A stretch of 64,000 bases of DNA from Actinomyces mediterranea. GTDB taxonomy: Bacteria > Actinomycetota > Actinomycetes > Actinomycetales > Actinomycetaceae. The stretch covers positions 496,001-560,000 of the forward strand of contig NZ_FTPB01000004.1 of assembly GCF_900155595.1 (NCBI RefSeq). Reading direction: 5' to 3'. Below are positions 18,131 to 32,257 of the stretch, one piece after another; the stretch's first letter is position 1, and every line of letters begins with the position of its first letter. The notes beneath the pieces are model-generated. The model ran no database searches. It was given only the letters and a program-made list of their open reading frames with translations, and was not told where the DNA came from. The translations under genes were made by a program, and so were the position numbers.

Positions 18131-19797
18131 CCCTGTGATTGTGGCACGTATGACGACAGCACTTCCATTGCGTGACGGCGTGCCGCAGCTAAGTGAGAAT
18201 CTCCACCCATCATTCGGGTGAGTTCCGCCTCCCTGTCCTGTCCTACCGCGAGCACCACAGTTGTTGCGCCATCTGCTTTCGAGACGACGAAATGCCGGGT
18301 GGCGAAGGAAGCGACTTGAGCGAGGTGGGTGACCACTATGACCTGTCTGGTTTGCGCGAGGCGAGCGAGACGGGCGCCGACCTCGACTGCGGCGCGCCCC
18401 CCGATGCCCGCATCCACCTCATCGAATACGAAGGTCTGTGCGCTGTCAGAACCGGAGAGGACGACCTCAATGGCGAGCATGATGCGCGACAGTTCACCGC
18501 CCGAAGCCCCCTGCCCCAGTGGCCTCGGCGCCGCCGAGGGGTGCGGCTTGAGGAGGACGGACACTTCATCGCAGCCCGATGATGAGGGCTTCGACGCTTC
18601 GACGGCGATTTCAACATGTGCATCGGGCATCGACAGGGCGCCGAGTTCGACATCAATGGCGGATGACAGGCCCGCTGCGAGGCGTCGTCGGCTCGCGGTC
18701 AGCCGCTCCCCCGCCGCCAGGACGCCCTCTTGGGCCTGTGTCAGGCGGGCCCGCATGGTGTCCGGATCCGCACCCGGCTCTGTAAGCGCGTCGCGCCTGG
18801 CGACAGCGGCGTCGTACCACCTCAAGAGTCCTTGAGCGTCCGTCGCGCGCCCGTCAAGGAGTCTCTTGAGCTCGGCTCGGCGCACATGCACCTCTGCAAG
18901 GCGCTCGGTGTCAGCGTTGAGGCTCCGTCCGTAGGAGCGCACATCATCTATGAGCGTATCGGCGTCGATGGCGAGAGAGTGCAGGCGGTCGGCGAATTCA
19001 CTCAGTTCCTCATCAATGCCCTTCCCTGAACTCACGAGTTCCGCCGCGTGGCGGATGAGGGCGCTCGCCCCCGTCTCGTCGTCGTCCCCCTCAAGGAGGC
19101 GGACTGCCGTATCCGCGATGCGCCTGAGGTCTTCCACATTCATGAGGCGCCGCGCCTCGAGCCTCAGATCCTCGTCCTCGCCCTCATACGTCCCCAAGCG
19201 GTCAATCTGTTCGATCGCCTCAGTGAGTTCGTCGATCTCATTGTCCCGTTCATCCGCAGTGCGCAGCGCTTCGTCGAGCCGCTTCTTGATGTCGACTGCT
19301 TCACGCCAGGCATCCCGGTATTCTCCGAGGAGTCGGGCATGCTCGTCGCCCCCATAGGAGTCCAGCAGGTCGCGCTGAGCCTTCGTTGAGGTGAGTCGGA
19401 ACTGATCCGCCTGCCCGTGGATGGTGACGAAGGGCGACACGATCTCGTTAAGTGTCCCCGCAGGAACGGTTCGCCCACCCAGGTGCGCTCGGGAACGCCC
19501 TTGAGCGGATACGGTTCTCGACACGATGAGTTCATCGTCCTCAACGAGGGCGCCCGCCTCCTCAGCAGCATGCCGGTGGGAATCCGGGACGGTGAAGACG
19601 CCGTCGACTTCTGCGCGCTCATACCCCTGGCGCACGAGTGCGGGGTCCGCCCGTCCTCCCAGGAGCAGGCCGAGGGAAGTGAGAACCATCGTTTTTCCCG
19701 CTCCGGTCTCTCCTGTGAAAACGGTGAGGCCAGGGCCGAGGTCGATCGACGCCCGATCAATGACCCCGAGTCCGCGGATCTCGATGGAGGAGATCAT
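18127..19797 (-). CDS. recN: DNA repair ATPase RecN
   Basis: 556 residues from the ATG at 19795-19797, which overlaps the nadK stop (ATGA); the frame stays open further upstream only as antisense of nadK. SMC-like architecture: Walker A GETGAGKTMVLTSLGLLLGG (about 30), the N-terminal RecN insert AEVDGVFTVPDS, two long coiled coils around residues 150-350, and then the C-terminal signature GASGGELSRIMLAIE and Walker B FVFDEVDAGIGG. Functions in double-strand break repair. Sits in the conserved tlyA-nadK-recN-steA order. Confidence 0.95.
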   Translation of the reverse strand: MISSIEIRGLGVIDRASIDLGPGLTVFTGETGAGKTMVLTSLGLLLGGRADPALVRQGYERAEVDGVFTVPDSHRHAAEEAGALVEDDELIVSRTVSAQGRSRAHLGGRTVPAGTLNEIVSPFVTIHGQADQFRLTSTKAQRDLLDSYGGDEHARLLGEYRDAWREAVDIKKRLDEALRTADERDNEIDELTEAIEQIDRLGTYEGEDEDLRLEARRLMNVEDLRRIADTAVRLLEGDDDETGASALIRHAAELVSSGKGIDEELSEFADRLHSLAIDADTLIDDVRSYGRSLNADTERLAEVHVRRAELKRLLDGRATDAQGLLRWYDAAVARRDALTEPGADPDTMRARLTQAQEGVLAAGERLTASRRRLAAGLSSAIDVELGALSMPDAHVEIAVEASKPSSSGCDEVSVLLKPHPSAAPRPLGQGASGGELSRIMLAIEVVLSGSDSAQTFVFDEVDAGIGGRAAVEVGARLARLAQTRQVIVVTHLAQVASFATRHFVVSKADGATTVVLAVGQDREAELTRMMGGDSHLAAARRHAMEVLSSYVPQSQG

Positions 19798-20642
19798 TGG
19801 AGCCGCCAATTGCGCTGGCCCTGCCTCCATCCGCGGACCGGCAGATTGAATTTCTGTACGAGTCTCGCGGAGAAGGGCGTATCGTCGAGGCGCACCAATT
19901 GCACCGGGCGCATACCGACGCGGACGGACACCACCGATCCCTCGACGAGAGTCGTCTGGCGCGCACCATCGCACCACATCCGTGGGTCTTCTCGCGCTTC
20001 CTCCAATACGACGACGTCGAGCCTAGATGAGGGGCCGACAACGAGCGGGCGGGTGAAGAGTCCGTGCGCGGCCAGGGGAGCCACGACGATCGCCTCCGTA
20101 TCTGGCCACACGACGGGGCCCCCGGCGGAAAAGCTGTAGGCGGTGGAGCCCGTGGGGGTTGCAAGGATGATCCCATCGGCACCGTAGGTGGATACGTCCT
20201 GTCCGTCGACGGTGAAGGCGAGGTGGATCGGGTGGGCGACATCCGTGTGCATGACGACGGCCTCATTGAGGGCCCAGTCGTCCGTGGTTCGACCATCCGG
20301 GAATGCGACCGTGATATCGAGCGTCATGCGGTGATCGACGGTGAAGTCGCATTCCGCGATGCGCTGTGCGAGACTCTGGAATCCCTGCGCGTTCACTTCT
20401 GCGAGGAAGCCCATGTGGCCGACGTTGACCCCGAGGAGGGGGACGTCGTGGTGGCGCGCGTGTGCCGCCGCTGCGAGGATCGTGCCGTCGCCGCCAGTGG
20501 CAAGCACGAAGTCGACGCCTCCCTCGCACGCCTCTCCGACGACGTCGATACCGAGGGCGGTGAGCTCATCATGGGCGACCGACGCGGCTGTGATGGCGTC
20601 CGGGCGATGAGCGTGCCGCACCAGCATCACACGTTGAATCAT
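19794..20642 (-). CDS. nadK: NAD kinase
   Basis: 282 residues. Phosphorylates NAD to NADP. The GGDGT motif is in FVLATGGDGTILAAA (about residue 50), preceded by a basic N-terminal strand and followed by GVNVGHMGFLAE. The second signature STYGADGIILATPTGSTAYS contains the NAD-binding loop and conserved Asp, and HGLFTRPLVVGPSSRL follows. Nine bases separate it from tlyA. Confidence 0.95.
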   Translation of the reverse strand: MIQRVMLVRHAHRPDAITAASVAHDELTALGIDVVGEACEGGVDFVLATGGDGTILAAAAHARHHDVPLLGVNVGHMGFLAEVNAQGFQSLAQRIAECDFTVDHRMTLDITVAFPDGRTTDDWALNEAVVMHTDVAHPIHLAFTVDGQDVSTYGADGIILATPTGSTAYSFSAGGPVVWPDTEAIVVAPLAAHGLFTRPLVVGPSSRLDVVVLEEAREDPRMWCDGARQTTLVEGSVVSVRVGMRPVQLVRLDDTPFSARLVQKFNLPVRGWRQGQRNWRLQ

Positions 20643-20651
20643 GTCCGCACT

Positions 20652-21473
20652 CTACTTCCCGGCAGGTCCTCGCTGTACTGCCTCGACGATACGCGAATGC
20701 AGTGCATCTCGTGCAATGCCGTGCGGATGCCCCGCCCTCATGTGCAGGAAGTATTCGACATTCCCGGACGGGCCTGGCAGGGGCGACGCCTCGACGGCTG
20801 CGATTGCCAGCCCGCAGTCGAGCGCGCAGTGGGCAACCGTCTCAATGGTCTCGACGTGGTGATCGGGATTGCGCACGACTCCGCCGTGCCCAAGGCGGTC
20901 TTTGCCTATCTCGAACTGGGGCTTGACCATGAGGAGGAAGTCGGCGCCGGGTTCGGCGACAGCAACGAGGGCGGGGATGACGAGGGTGAGGGAGATGAAG
21001 GACATATCCCCGACGACCAGCTGCGGCGCCGGAAGTACACCCCCCGCCTTCATCGTGCGCACATTAGTCCGATCCATCACTTCGACCCTAGGGTCGGCTT
21101 GGAGCCTCCACGCGAGCTGCCCGTAGCCGACGTCGACTGCGACGACGGATGCTGCGCCGCGGCGCAGGAGCACATCCGTGAATCCACCCGTCGAAGCCCC
21201 GGCGTCGAGGCAACGACGTCCCTCGATGATCGGCCCGTCGGCGCCGAGCGCATCGAGGGCCCCTGCGAGCTTATGGGCTCCACGCGACACGTAGTCGTCG
21301 GCGGGCACGTCCGAAATGACGATCGCCTGTGCGGGATTCATCTGGCGGGCGGGCTTAGTAACCACCTGGCCGTCGAGGGCGACGCGCCCGGCGGTGATCA
21401 TCTCTTGGGCGTGCGTACGCGAACGCGCGAGCCCGCGGCGCACCAGTTCAGAGTCAATTCGTCGCAGCTTCAT
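20652..21473 (-). CDS. tlyA: TlyA family rRNA 2'-O-methyltransferase
   Basis: 273 residues: an S4 RNA-binding domain at 5-62 (RIDSELVRRGLARSRTHAQE...AGRVALDG) and an FtsJ-like SAM methyltransferase domain with DAGASTGGFTDVLL as the SAM site. The K-D-K-E tetrad is visible as the Lys in GAHKLAGAL, Asp in VVGDMSFISL, Lys in LMVKPQFE and a C-terminal Glu in NVEYFL. In mycobacteria TlyA modifies 16S C1409 and 23S C1920, and its loss confers capreomycin resistance. Start ATG overlaps the preceding small gene (ATGA). Confidence 0.93.
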   Translation of the reverse strand: MKLRRIDSELVRRGLARSRTHAQEMITAGRVALDGQVVTKPARQMNPAQAIVISDVPADDYVSRGAHKLAGALDALGADGPIIEGRRCLDAGASTGGFTDVLLRRGAASVVAVDVGYGQLAWRLQADPRVEVMDRTNVRTMKAGGVLPAPQLVVGDMSFISLTLVIPALVAVAEPGADFLLMVKPQFEIGKDRLGHGGVVRNPDHHVETIETVAHCALDCGLAIAAVEASPLPGPSGNVEYFLHMRAGHPHGIARDALHSRIVEAVQRGPAGK

Positions 21474-21646
21474 TCGTGCACCGACAGTGCGAGGCCCTCG
21501 CGCAGCGCCTCATCGATATCGCGGAGGATCTCGATCTTGGCGTCGATGGGCGCCTTCTCGAAGTCGACAAGGCGAGCATCGACGTCGATGAGGGGCGCCC
21601 GACTCCCCTGCTCGCAGGGAAGGGGGCCGGGGAGAATGTCACTCAT
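21470..21646 (-). CDS. Conserved small protein between the HAD fusion and tlyA
   Basis: 58 residues. ATG at 21644-21646 overlaps the stop of the HAD gene, and its own stop overlaps the tlyA start. This double coupling strongly supports translation. The sequence is acidic and predicted helical (DARLVDFEKAPIDAKIEILR followed by DIDEALREGLAL). It occupies the place of the small Rv1693 protein of mycobacteria. No function is known. Confidence 0.8.
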   Translation of the reverse strand: MSDILPGPLPCEQGSRAPLIDVDARLVDFEKAPIDAKIEILRDIDEALREGLALSVHE

Positions 21647-24161
21647 CGTCGTCGGATTCGAGTCCAGCCGTCTCGTCGAGCAGCCTCTCGAGTTCCTCTT
21701 CGCCGGGCAGGAATGCCGGAGTGTCGAGCGCCTCATCGAGTTCGTCGGCCTGCGCGCCGAGTTCGGCGTCGTCCTCGTTGAATGCCCCCTCTTCGGGTTC
21801 GAAAACGATCCCGGCCTCGTTCTCGTTGTCAACAACGGTGATGACCGGGCACTTCGGCGCGGCTCCCTTGTCATCGGCGTATTCCCACGCCGCCGCCGCG
21901 AGAGCGCGATAGGAGTCGAGCGTCACGGTGACATCCTCGGTGAGTTCGACCCCGTCGAGGCTCAGGACTCCGAATCGGGTCACCTTCGCAACCTGTGATG
22001 TGCCGCAGGTCCATGTGCCGTCGCGGTGATGCTTCGCATAGGGGTGGGCCTCGAGGAGTCCACGCATGTCGAGGGCGAGGAAGCTCGGGCGCTGGCCGCG
22101 CGGCGCGATGATGATGTCGCGGGCCCCGTGGACTCCGGTGAGGACGTGCATTGAGGGGATTCCAGCGGCGACTGCGCCCATGATGTCAGTCTCAAGCCGG
22201 TCGCCAATAGCGATGGGGTTCTCAGAGCCGACGAGTTGCGCGCCCCGCAAGTAGATCCCCGGCTCGGGTTTGCCCGCCGCGACTGGGCGCTTGTGCGTCG
22301 CGTGCTGTATCGCGCGGACAAGCGCGCCATTGCCGAGTGCGAAACCGCGTTCCTGCGGAAGCGTCGCATCCAGGTTCGTCGCGAAGAACTGTGCGCCGCG
22401 TTGGATCGCATATGCACCCTCGGTCAGCAGCGTCCAGTTGACGTCCTTATCCAGGCCTTGGACCACTGCGACGGGCTCATCGTCCGCAGAACCGACGATG
22501 GTGTATCCGGCGTCGGTGAGCGCCTCATGAAGGCCTGCGCCGCCGATCACGAAGACTTTCGAGCCGTCGTCAATGTTCTCCTTCATGATGGCGATGACGT
22601 CCATCGCCGAGGTCATGATCATCGACGCATCCGCTTCGAATCCCATGGTGTTGAGCTTGTCCGCCACCATCTGCGGGGTTCGCATCGCATTGTTGGTGAC
22701 GAATGCGGTTGTCAGGCCCTGTGCCCGCGCTTCGAGGACGGTCGCTGAGGCGTATTCGAGGGGCTCATCGCCCGCCCAGGCCGTACCATCGAGATCGAGG
22801 AGCAGCCCGTCGAAGGCTTCGACGAGCGGAGTGTCCATTCCGCGCAGCGCCGTGCGCTTGTTATCGACGTCGGCATCGGCGAAGAGCGACACGTCGACGA
22901 TGTCGGGATCGTCGATTTCGTCGGGGATCTGTGCGTCGACCTCGTCAGCCTCCTCGGTGCGTCCGAGTTCGCGTAGGCGGTCGACTTTGACGAACATGAG
23001 TCGGCGGATCAGTTCGACGTCGGTGTCGGCGGGCAGTTGCGCGAGTGCATCGTCGACGATGAGGAGCCCGACTTCGTTCTGACCGAGGTCGGCCCGTGCC
23101 CCCGATGACACGAGGACGAGCTCGACCTGCTCGGCAAGATCCATGCCCTGAGTCTGGGTCTGGTCGATGATATCGACGGCCTTGTCGGGGTGTCCGAGGC
23201 CGCGCTCGCAATCCGCTTCAACGGCGCGCAGTGAATCGTCCCCGCGCATACGGCGCACCGCGCGCACTTCCCTGAGAGCTTCTTCATAGCGTCCGGAGGC
23301 GTAGGCGGTCAGGGCTGTGGCCTCGCGGACGACATCAACGCGGCCGGCACGCGCAGAGGCTGCGGCAGCGTGCTTGTATGCCTCTTCCGGGTCGAGGTCG
23401 ATGAGTTGACCGGCCATCACCAAGTGCCGGGCGACGATGTCCTTGTTCGGGCCGGACAGGGTGGCCAGGGCTCGCGTCGCCTGCGCATCGAGTTCATCGG
23501 CGGATACGCCCGCCGGGATCGTCGGTTCATTGGAGTTCGGAGACACGTATTCATCGGTCGACGAGAAGTTCTGGTATTCGCGGTCGTCGGATCGCTGCTG
23601 TCCGCGGCGTTCATCCCGGCGTCCCGAGAAACGATCATTGCCCCCTTGACGGCGGTCGTCCCGACCCCGGCCTCCGCTGCGATCGAATCGCTGGCCACGG
23701 CCCTGGGAGCGGTCATCCCGGTCCGAGCGTCGCCGGTCGCTGTCCCGGTTCCAGTCGCCATCACGCCGATTTCTGCGATCGTCGTCGCGCCAATTCGAAC
23801 GCTGGCGGTCGCGATTGAAACCTCCGTCATTACGTTGACCGCGATCGTATCCGCGCCTGCCCTCCGAGCGGCTGTAGCGCTGCTCCCGACGATATCCCCC
23901 GTCGAAACGATCATCGCGCGAATTCGACCGATCTGAACGATCGTAGGAGCGTTGCCCTCGATCCGTATACGAGCGCCTATCGGACTGCGATCGAGAGGCG
24001 TCATATCCACCCGAGCGATCAGATCGGTGGCCGCCAGACCTGTCGGAGCGTCCGCGGTCATCACGCCCGCGCCATGAACGATCGCCCGAATCGCGCCAAT
24101 TGTTGCGCCGCTGGAATCCGCCACGACCCTCGTGGGATCGGCCCCTGTGTTCTTCTGCCAT
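21639..24161 (-). CDS. Fusion: Arg/Ser/Asp-rich disordered domain + TPR-like domain + HAD-IIA phosphatase
   Basis: 840 residues from the ATG at 24159-24161 (GAGGA seven bases upstream). Residues 1-200 are low complexity, dominated by Arg with Ser, Asp, Gly and Tyr (RSGGYD, RGQRSYDRSDRS, RDDRRNRRDGD), without Cys or hydrophobic core. Residues about 210-420 are an all-helical TPR-like domain (LDPEEAYKHAAAASARAGRV, GRYEEALREVRAVRRMRGDD), like Rv1691. From about 448 a NagD-type HAD-IIA phosphatase follows, with FDGLLLDLDGTAWAG (nucleophile DxD), AFVTNNAMRTP, GKPEPGIYLRGA (Lys) and AIGDRLETDIMGA, like Rv1692, a glycerol-3-phosphate phosphatase. The last 100 residues are acidic. First gene of the tlyA-recN operon. 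Confidence 0.88.
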   Translation of the reverse strand: MAEEHRGRSHEGRGGFQRRNNWRDSGDRSWRGRDDRGRSDRSGGHRSDRSGGYDASRSQSDRRSYTDRGQRSYDRSDRSNSRDDRFDGGYRREQRYSRSEGRRGYDRGQRNDGGFNRDRQRSNWRDDDRRNRRDGDWNRDSDRRRSDRDDRSQGRGQRFDRSGGRGRDDRRQGGNDRFSGRRDERRGQQRSDDREYQNFSSTDEYVSPNSNEPTIPAGVSADELDAQATRALATLSGPNKDIVARHLVMAGQLIDLDPEEAYKHAAAASARAGRVDVVREATALTAYASGRYEEALREVRAVRRMRGDDSLRAVEADCERGLGHPDKAVDIIDQTQTQGMDLAEQVELVLVSSGARADLGQNEVGLLIVDDALAQLPADTDVELIRRLMFVKVDRLRELGRTEEADEVDAQIPDEIDDPDIVDVSLFADADVDNKRTALRGMDTPLVEAFDGLLLDLDGTAWAGDEPLEYASATVLEARAQGLTTAFVTNNAMRTPQMVADKLNTMGFEADASMIMTSAMDVIAIMKENIDDGSKVFVIGGAGLHEALTDAGYTIVGSADDEPVAVVQGLDKDVNWTLLTEGAYAIQRGAQFFATNLDATLPQERGFALGNGALVRAIQHATHKRPVAAGKPEPGIYLRGAQLVGSENPIAIGDRLETDIMGAVAAGIPSMHVLTGVHGARDIIIAPRGQRPSFLALDMRGLLEAHPYAKHHRDGTWTCGTSQVAKVTRFGVLSLDGVELTEDVTVTLDSYRALAAAAWEYADDKGAAPKCPVITVVDNENEAGIVFEPEEGAFNEDDAELGAQADELDEALDTPAFLPGEEELERLLDETAGLESDDDE

Positions 24162-24382
24162 GACGTTTTCCTCTATTCCGGCACCGATGTGCATCTTGTT
24201 CCGCGCTATTCTCGTAGCGCGATTGAATCAACCAGGTTCAATCCTACTGATGACAGCGTCTTTGCTGCATCATCTTGGGCGTGAGTTGTCACGCGATACC
24301 TCCACCATGCGATGCACCTGTCGTGTGATACGTGTATTGCTGGGCGTACTCGGCAGGTGGTGTGGGGGTGGTGGTGATGGTG

Positions 24383-24412
24383 GGGGCCCCGTGCCGTGTG
24401 GCATGGGGCCCC
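24383..24412 (-). terminator. Probable rRNA operon terminator hairpin
   Basis: A 13-bp stem (GGGGCCCCGTGCC / GGCATGGGGCCCC, one G-T wobble) with a four-base loop lies about 19 bases beyond the end of 5S rRNA on the minus strand. There is no T-tract after it. Confidence 0.6.
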
Positions 24413-24430
24413 TGTGTGTTTGGTGTTGGT

Positions 24431-24548
24431 GCGGCGGTGTCCTACTCTCCCACACCCCCTGGGGTGCAGTACCATCGGCGTTGTCGGGCTTAGCTTCCAG
24501 GTTCGAAAAGGTGTGCTGGGCGTTTCCCCGACGCTATGACCACCGCAA
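24431..24548 (-). rRNA. rrf: 5S ribosomal RNA
   Basis: About 117 nt. Read on the minus strand it begins TTGCGGTGGTCATAGCGT, contains the conserved CCCAGCACACC...GAACCTGGAAGCTAAGCCC core, and ends with GAGAGTAGGACACCGCCGC, which closes helix I with the 5' end. It is the last gene of the rRNA operon, about 174 bases behind 23S. Exact ends are estimated to within a few bases. Confidence 0.93.
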
Positions 24549-24642
24549 GTCTCTAATTGTGTCCATACCGCCCCCCCCTTTTCCCTTTTTCTTGTCCTTG
24601 TTTGTGCCGGACAAAGGGTGGGGGGTGGGTTGGGTGTTTTTC

Positions 24643-24654
24643 GTATAGTGGTTG
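24643..24654 (-). repeat. 3' arm of the 23S pre-rRNA processing stem
   Basis: GTATAGTGGTTG (plus strand) is the exact complement of CAACCACTATAC at 27886-27897 on the other side of 23S. Flanking bases (gtgtttttc here, gaaaaaac there, with small offsets) extend the pairing, forming the long stem that RNase III normally cuts. Confidence 0.7.
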
Positions 24655-24721
24655 CAAGCAGTGTGTATTGATCCCACTCCCGCGCGGCCGCGTGCGGCCG
24701 AAGCTTGGGGTGAGAGTGGTG

Positions 24722-27856
<3,135 letters not shown>

Positions 27857-27885
27857 AACAAAACCACAAACAAAAAAGATGCTCA

Positions 27886-27897
27886 CAACCACTATAC
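27886..27897 (-). repeat. 5' arm of the 23S pre-rRNA processing stem
   Basis: CAACCACTATAC (plus strand), about 30 bases before the mature 23S 5' end, pairs perfectly with the arm at 24643-24654 downstream of 23S. Confidence 0.7.
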
Positions 27898-29766
<1,869 letters not shown>

Positions 29767-30183
29767 ACAATCCAGAAACACCCAACCACCACAACCACCA
29801 CCCACACACACGCAAGCAGCAGCCACAACAACCAGGCAATCCCAACCAAAAAACAACTCAAAAACAAAAAACAGGCAAAACAAAAACAAACAAACAACAC
29901 ACTATCGAGTTCACAAACAACACCCCACACCCCCAGCCACCACCCACAACAAGCAGCAACCACAAGAGCCAGGCACACCACCACAACCACAACAGGCCAC
30001 AGCGACAAACCAAAACAATACCCACCACCCCCCACACCGTCAAACCCACACCACGTAACCTCCACCACACACATGCCCGTCGAACATCGTCTATCACACA
30101 TTCATAGGAAGAATCTGATGTGACGTATGAACAATGCATCCGGAGGAAAACTGACGGCGAATCCGCAGCAGTTGATAGCAAAA
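29767..30183 (-). other. rRNA operon leader, extremely A/C-biased on the plus strand
   Basis: From 29767 to about 30060 the plus strand is nearly a two-letter A/C sequence (caccacaaccaccaccc, acaaaaacaaacaaacaac), so the leader RNA is nearly all G and U. There is no gene. From about 30070 normal composition returns, where the rRNA promoter should lie, but I see no convincing -35/-10 pair with standard spacing. Confidence 0.7.
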
Positions 30184-30225
30184 GTGGTGCTGGACACCCC
30201 CGCATTAAGGGGTGTCCAGCACCAC
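30184..30225 (-). terminator. Rho-independent terminator of the CoA-disulfide reductase operon
   Basis: A perfect 17-bp stem (GTGGTGCTGGACACCCC and complement) with an eight-base loop is followed directly by TTTT on the minus strand. It lies 55 bases after the small zinc protein gene and separates that operon from the rRNA promoter region. Confidence 0.85.
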
Positions 30226-30280
30226 ATCGCAAACCGGGTCAGGGACTCGTCATGGAGCCGCCGAGTAAGGTTCAGCTCGT

Positions 30281-30478
30281 TTACTTCGACATCCAGCCAA
30301 AGAGCTTTCCGAAACCGCTTCCGCCGCTCTTCGCCCTCGCTTGGGCGATCTCCTCGGCAGTGTGCTTACCGGGACACCACTGGGAGGCGGGCACTTGGGC
30401 CTTGACCAAGTCGATGTGTTGGCCGCATCCGGCCCAGGTGGTCTTTCCGCAGACAGAGCAGGTGACTGGACGGCACAT
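30281..30478 (-). CDS. Small Cys-rich (zinc-ribbon-like) protein
   Basis: 65 residues. The chosen ATG at 30476-30478 is preceded by GAAAGAAG. The sequence MCRPVTCSVCGKTTWAGCGQ followed by HIDLVKAQVPASQWCPGKHT has two knuckles, CxxC and C...H / C...H, able to bind one zinc. Similar small proteins of unknown function occur in many actinobacteria. It follows the CoA-disulfide reductase gene by 47 bases and probably shares its transcript, so a thiol or sulfide stress link is possible but inferred only from context. Confidence 0.78.
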   Translation of the reverse strand: MCRPVTCSVCGKTTWAGCGQHIDLVKAQVPASQWCPGKHTAEEIAQARAKSGGSGFGKLFGWMSK

Positions 30479-30525
30479 AAGTGTTCTTCTTTCGTCGGGG
30501 TGGTGTGGATGATAGGGAAGAGCTG

Positions 30526-32229
30526 TCAGGAGTCGATGAGTCCGGGATGGCGAATCGCCCACGCCTCAAGGGTGAGCATTCCGCCTGACAGTGAGATGGC
30601 GGTGTAACCGGCGTCTTCAAGCATCCGAGCCGCCAGGTAGGAGCGGACTCCGGAGCGGCAGTGGACCGCGATGGGACGTCCGTCGGCGGCGTCGCGAACC
30701 TCATCCATACGGACGCGCAACTGTGTATGGGGAATCGCGAGAGCTCCGGGGATAGTGGGATCCTGGGCGACTTCACGGGGCTGGCGCACATCGAGGATGA
30801 GGTGAGTAGCGCGGATGGCTTCCAGATCCCATGGATACCAAAGGACCACCTGAGAATCGCGCACATTCTCGCCGACCATGCCGAGCATATTGACAGGATC
30901 CTTCGGGGCGCCGAATGGAGGCGCATAGGCGAGGTCGAGGTCCACGAGCTGTTCCACCGTCATCCCCGCACGGATGGCTGTGGCGAGAACGTCAATGCGC
31001 CTGGCGACCCCTTCCTCGCCGACTGCTTGAGCGCCGAGGAGGCGTCCGTCGGAGTCGATATGGGCGAGCAGTGCGATTGTCGATGCCCCGGGGAAGTAGC
31101 CGACGTGCTGCGCATGATGGACGTGCAAGGTGGTGAAGTCCTTGTCTGCCGCTCGGAGCTCACGGGCGTTGACGCCCGTCATTGCGACCTCGAGGTCGCC
31201 GACCCTCACAATGGATGTGCCGAGAGGAGAGGCGATCGGACGGGGGAAGGCGCGCGCGGAATCGGGCGTTGAAACCCCGGATTCTGACAAGACGCGGATA
31301 ATGTCATCGGCAATGCGGCGGCCCGCTCGGCTCGCCGGGCCCGCGAGGGCGACGGGACGGCGCGCCCCGGTGGCGAAGATCGTCGAAGCGACGGCGTCTC
31401 CTGCGGCCCAGATCCGCGGTGCGGAGGTACGACCGAATTCGTTGACGCCAATGGCGCCATTGACGAGGTCAAGCCCCGCGGATTCGGCGAGCTCGGTACG
31501 TGCACGGGCACCGATGGCAACGAGGACGAGATCTGCATCGAGCGGCTCTATGCCCTCGACGACGACTCGCGCTCCGGCTTCGCCCTCGTCGATCGCCTTG
31601 ACTCGCGCGCTCTCGATGACAGTGATCCCCAGGCGCTCCAATTCGATCCGGACGAGAGAGGAGAGTTCTTCCTCCACCGGGGGGAGGACATGGTCACTGC
31701 CCTCGACGAGCGCGACGTCCATGCCCGCGAGGTGGAGGTTCTCCGCGGCCTCGATACCGATGAAGCCGGCGCCGATGACAACAGCCCGCCCGCCCCGCTG
31801 CGCAATGGACCTCACTGCGATCGCATCGTCAATGGTACGCAGGCTGCGCACTGCGGGGTTGTCGATGCCGGGAATGGGAAGCCTTGCGGCGCGCGCGCCG
31901 GGGGCGAGGAGGAGCGCATCGTAGGAGAGCGTCTGATCACCGTCGGGAGTGCGCACAGCAACCGTCCGATTGACGGCGTCAACGCTGAGCGCTTCATGGT
32001 CGACTCGGATGTCGAGGTTGAGGGAGGCGGAAATTGAAGCCGGGGTCTGGACGCGCAGGGCTGCCTCGTCAGCGATTTCTCCGCCAACGTAGTAGGGAAG
32101 GCCGCAGGACGCCACAGAGATGTCCCGCCCCTTCTCAAGGACGATGATGTTCGCCTGTTCGTTGAGCCTGCGCAGACGCGCCGCGCAGCTCATTCCGGCG
32201 GCGACACCTCCGACGATGATGATGTTCAT
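30526..32229 (-). CDS. FAD-dependent CoA-disulfide/polysulfide reductase fused to a rhodanese domain
   Basis: 567 residues. N-terminal FAD site IIIVGGVAAGMSCAARLR, with the single active Cys at residue 42 in ASCGLPYYVGG, as in CoA-disulfide reductases. The NAD site is AVVIGAGFIGIEAAENL, and the second FAD site IWAAGDAV. After a dimerisation domain, residues about 475-567 form a rhodanese domain with active loop CRSGVRS (Cys 524). This CoADR-Rhd architecture reduces per- and polysulfides of CoA. The gene is divergent from a CstR-like regulator across a perfect palindrome, which supports a role in reactive-sulfur detoxification. It ends in a small zinc protein and terminator. Confidence 0.9.
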   Translation of the reverse strand: MNIIIVGGVAAGMSCAARLRRLNEQANIIVLEKGRDISVASCGLPYYVGGEIADEAALRVQTPASISASLNLDIRVDHEALSVDAVNRTVAVRTPDGDQTLSYDALLLAPGARAARLPIPGIDNPAVRSLRTIDDAIAVRSIAQRGGRAVVIGAGFIGIEAAENLHLAGMDVALVEGSDHVLPPVEEELSSLVRIELERLGITVIESARVKAIDEGEAGARVVVEGIEPLDADLVLVAIGARARTELAESAGLDLVNGAIGVNEFGRTSAPRIWAAGDAVASTIFATGARRPVALAGPASRAGRRIADDIIRVLSESGVSTPDSARAFPRPIASPLGTSIVRVGDLEVAMTGVNARELRAADKDFTTLHVHHAQHVGYFPGASTIALLAHIDSDGRLLGAQAVGEEGVARRIDVLATAIRAGMTVEQLVDLDLAYAPPFGAPKDPVNMLGMVGENVRDSQVVLWYPWDLEAIRATHLILDVRQPREVAQDPTIPGALAIPHTQLRVRMDEVRDAADGRPIAVHCRSGVRSYLAARMLEDAGYTAISLSGGMLTLEAWAIRHPGLIDS

Positions 32230-32257
32230 ACGTATTCTCCATACGAGGGATGTTCAA

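Noticed and set aside
30526-32229. Copper resistance locus, suggested by the CsoR-type operator
   Set aside because: The regulator lacks the copper-ligand His, and the divergent gene is a sulfur enzyme, not a copper pump or chaperone.
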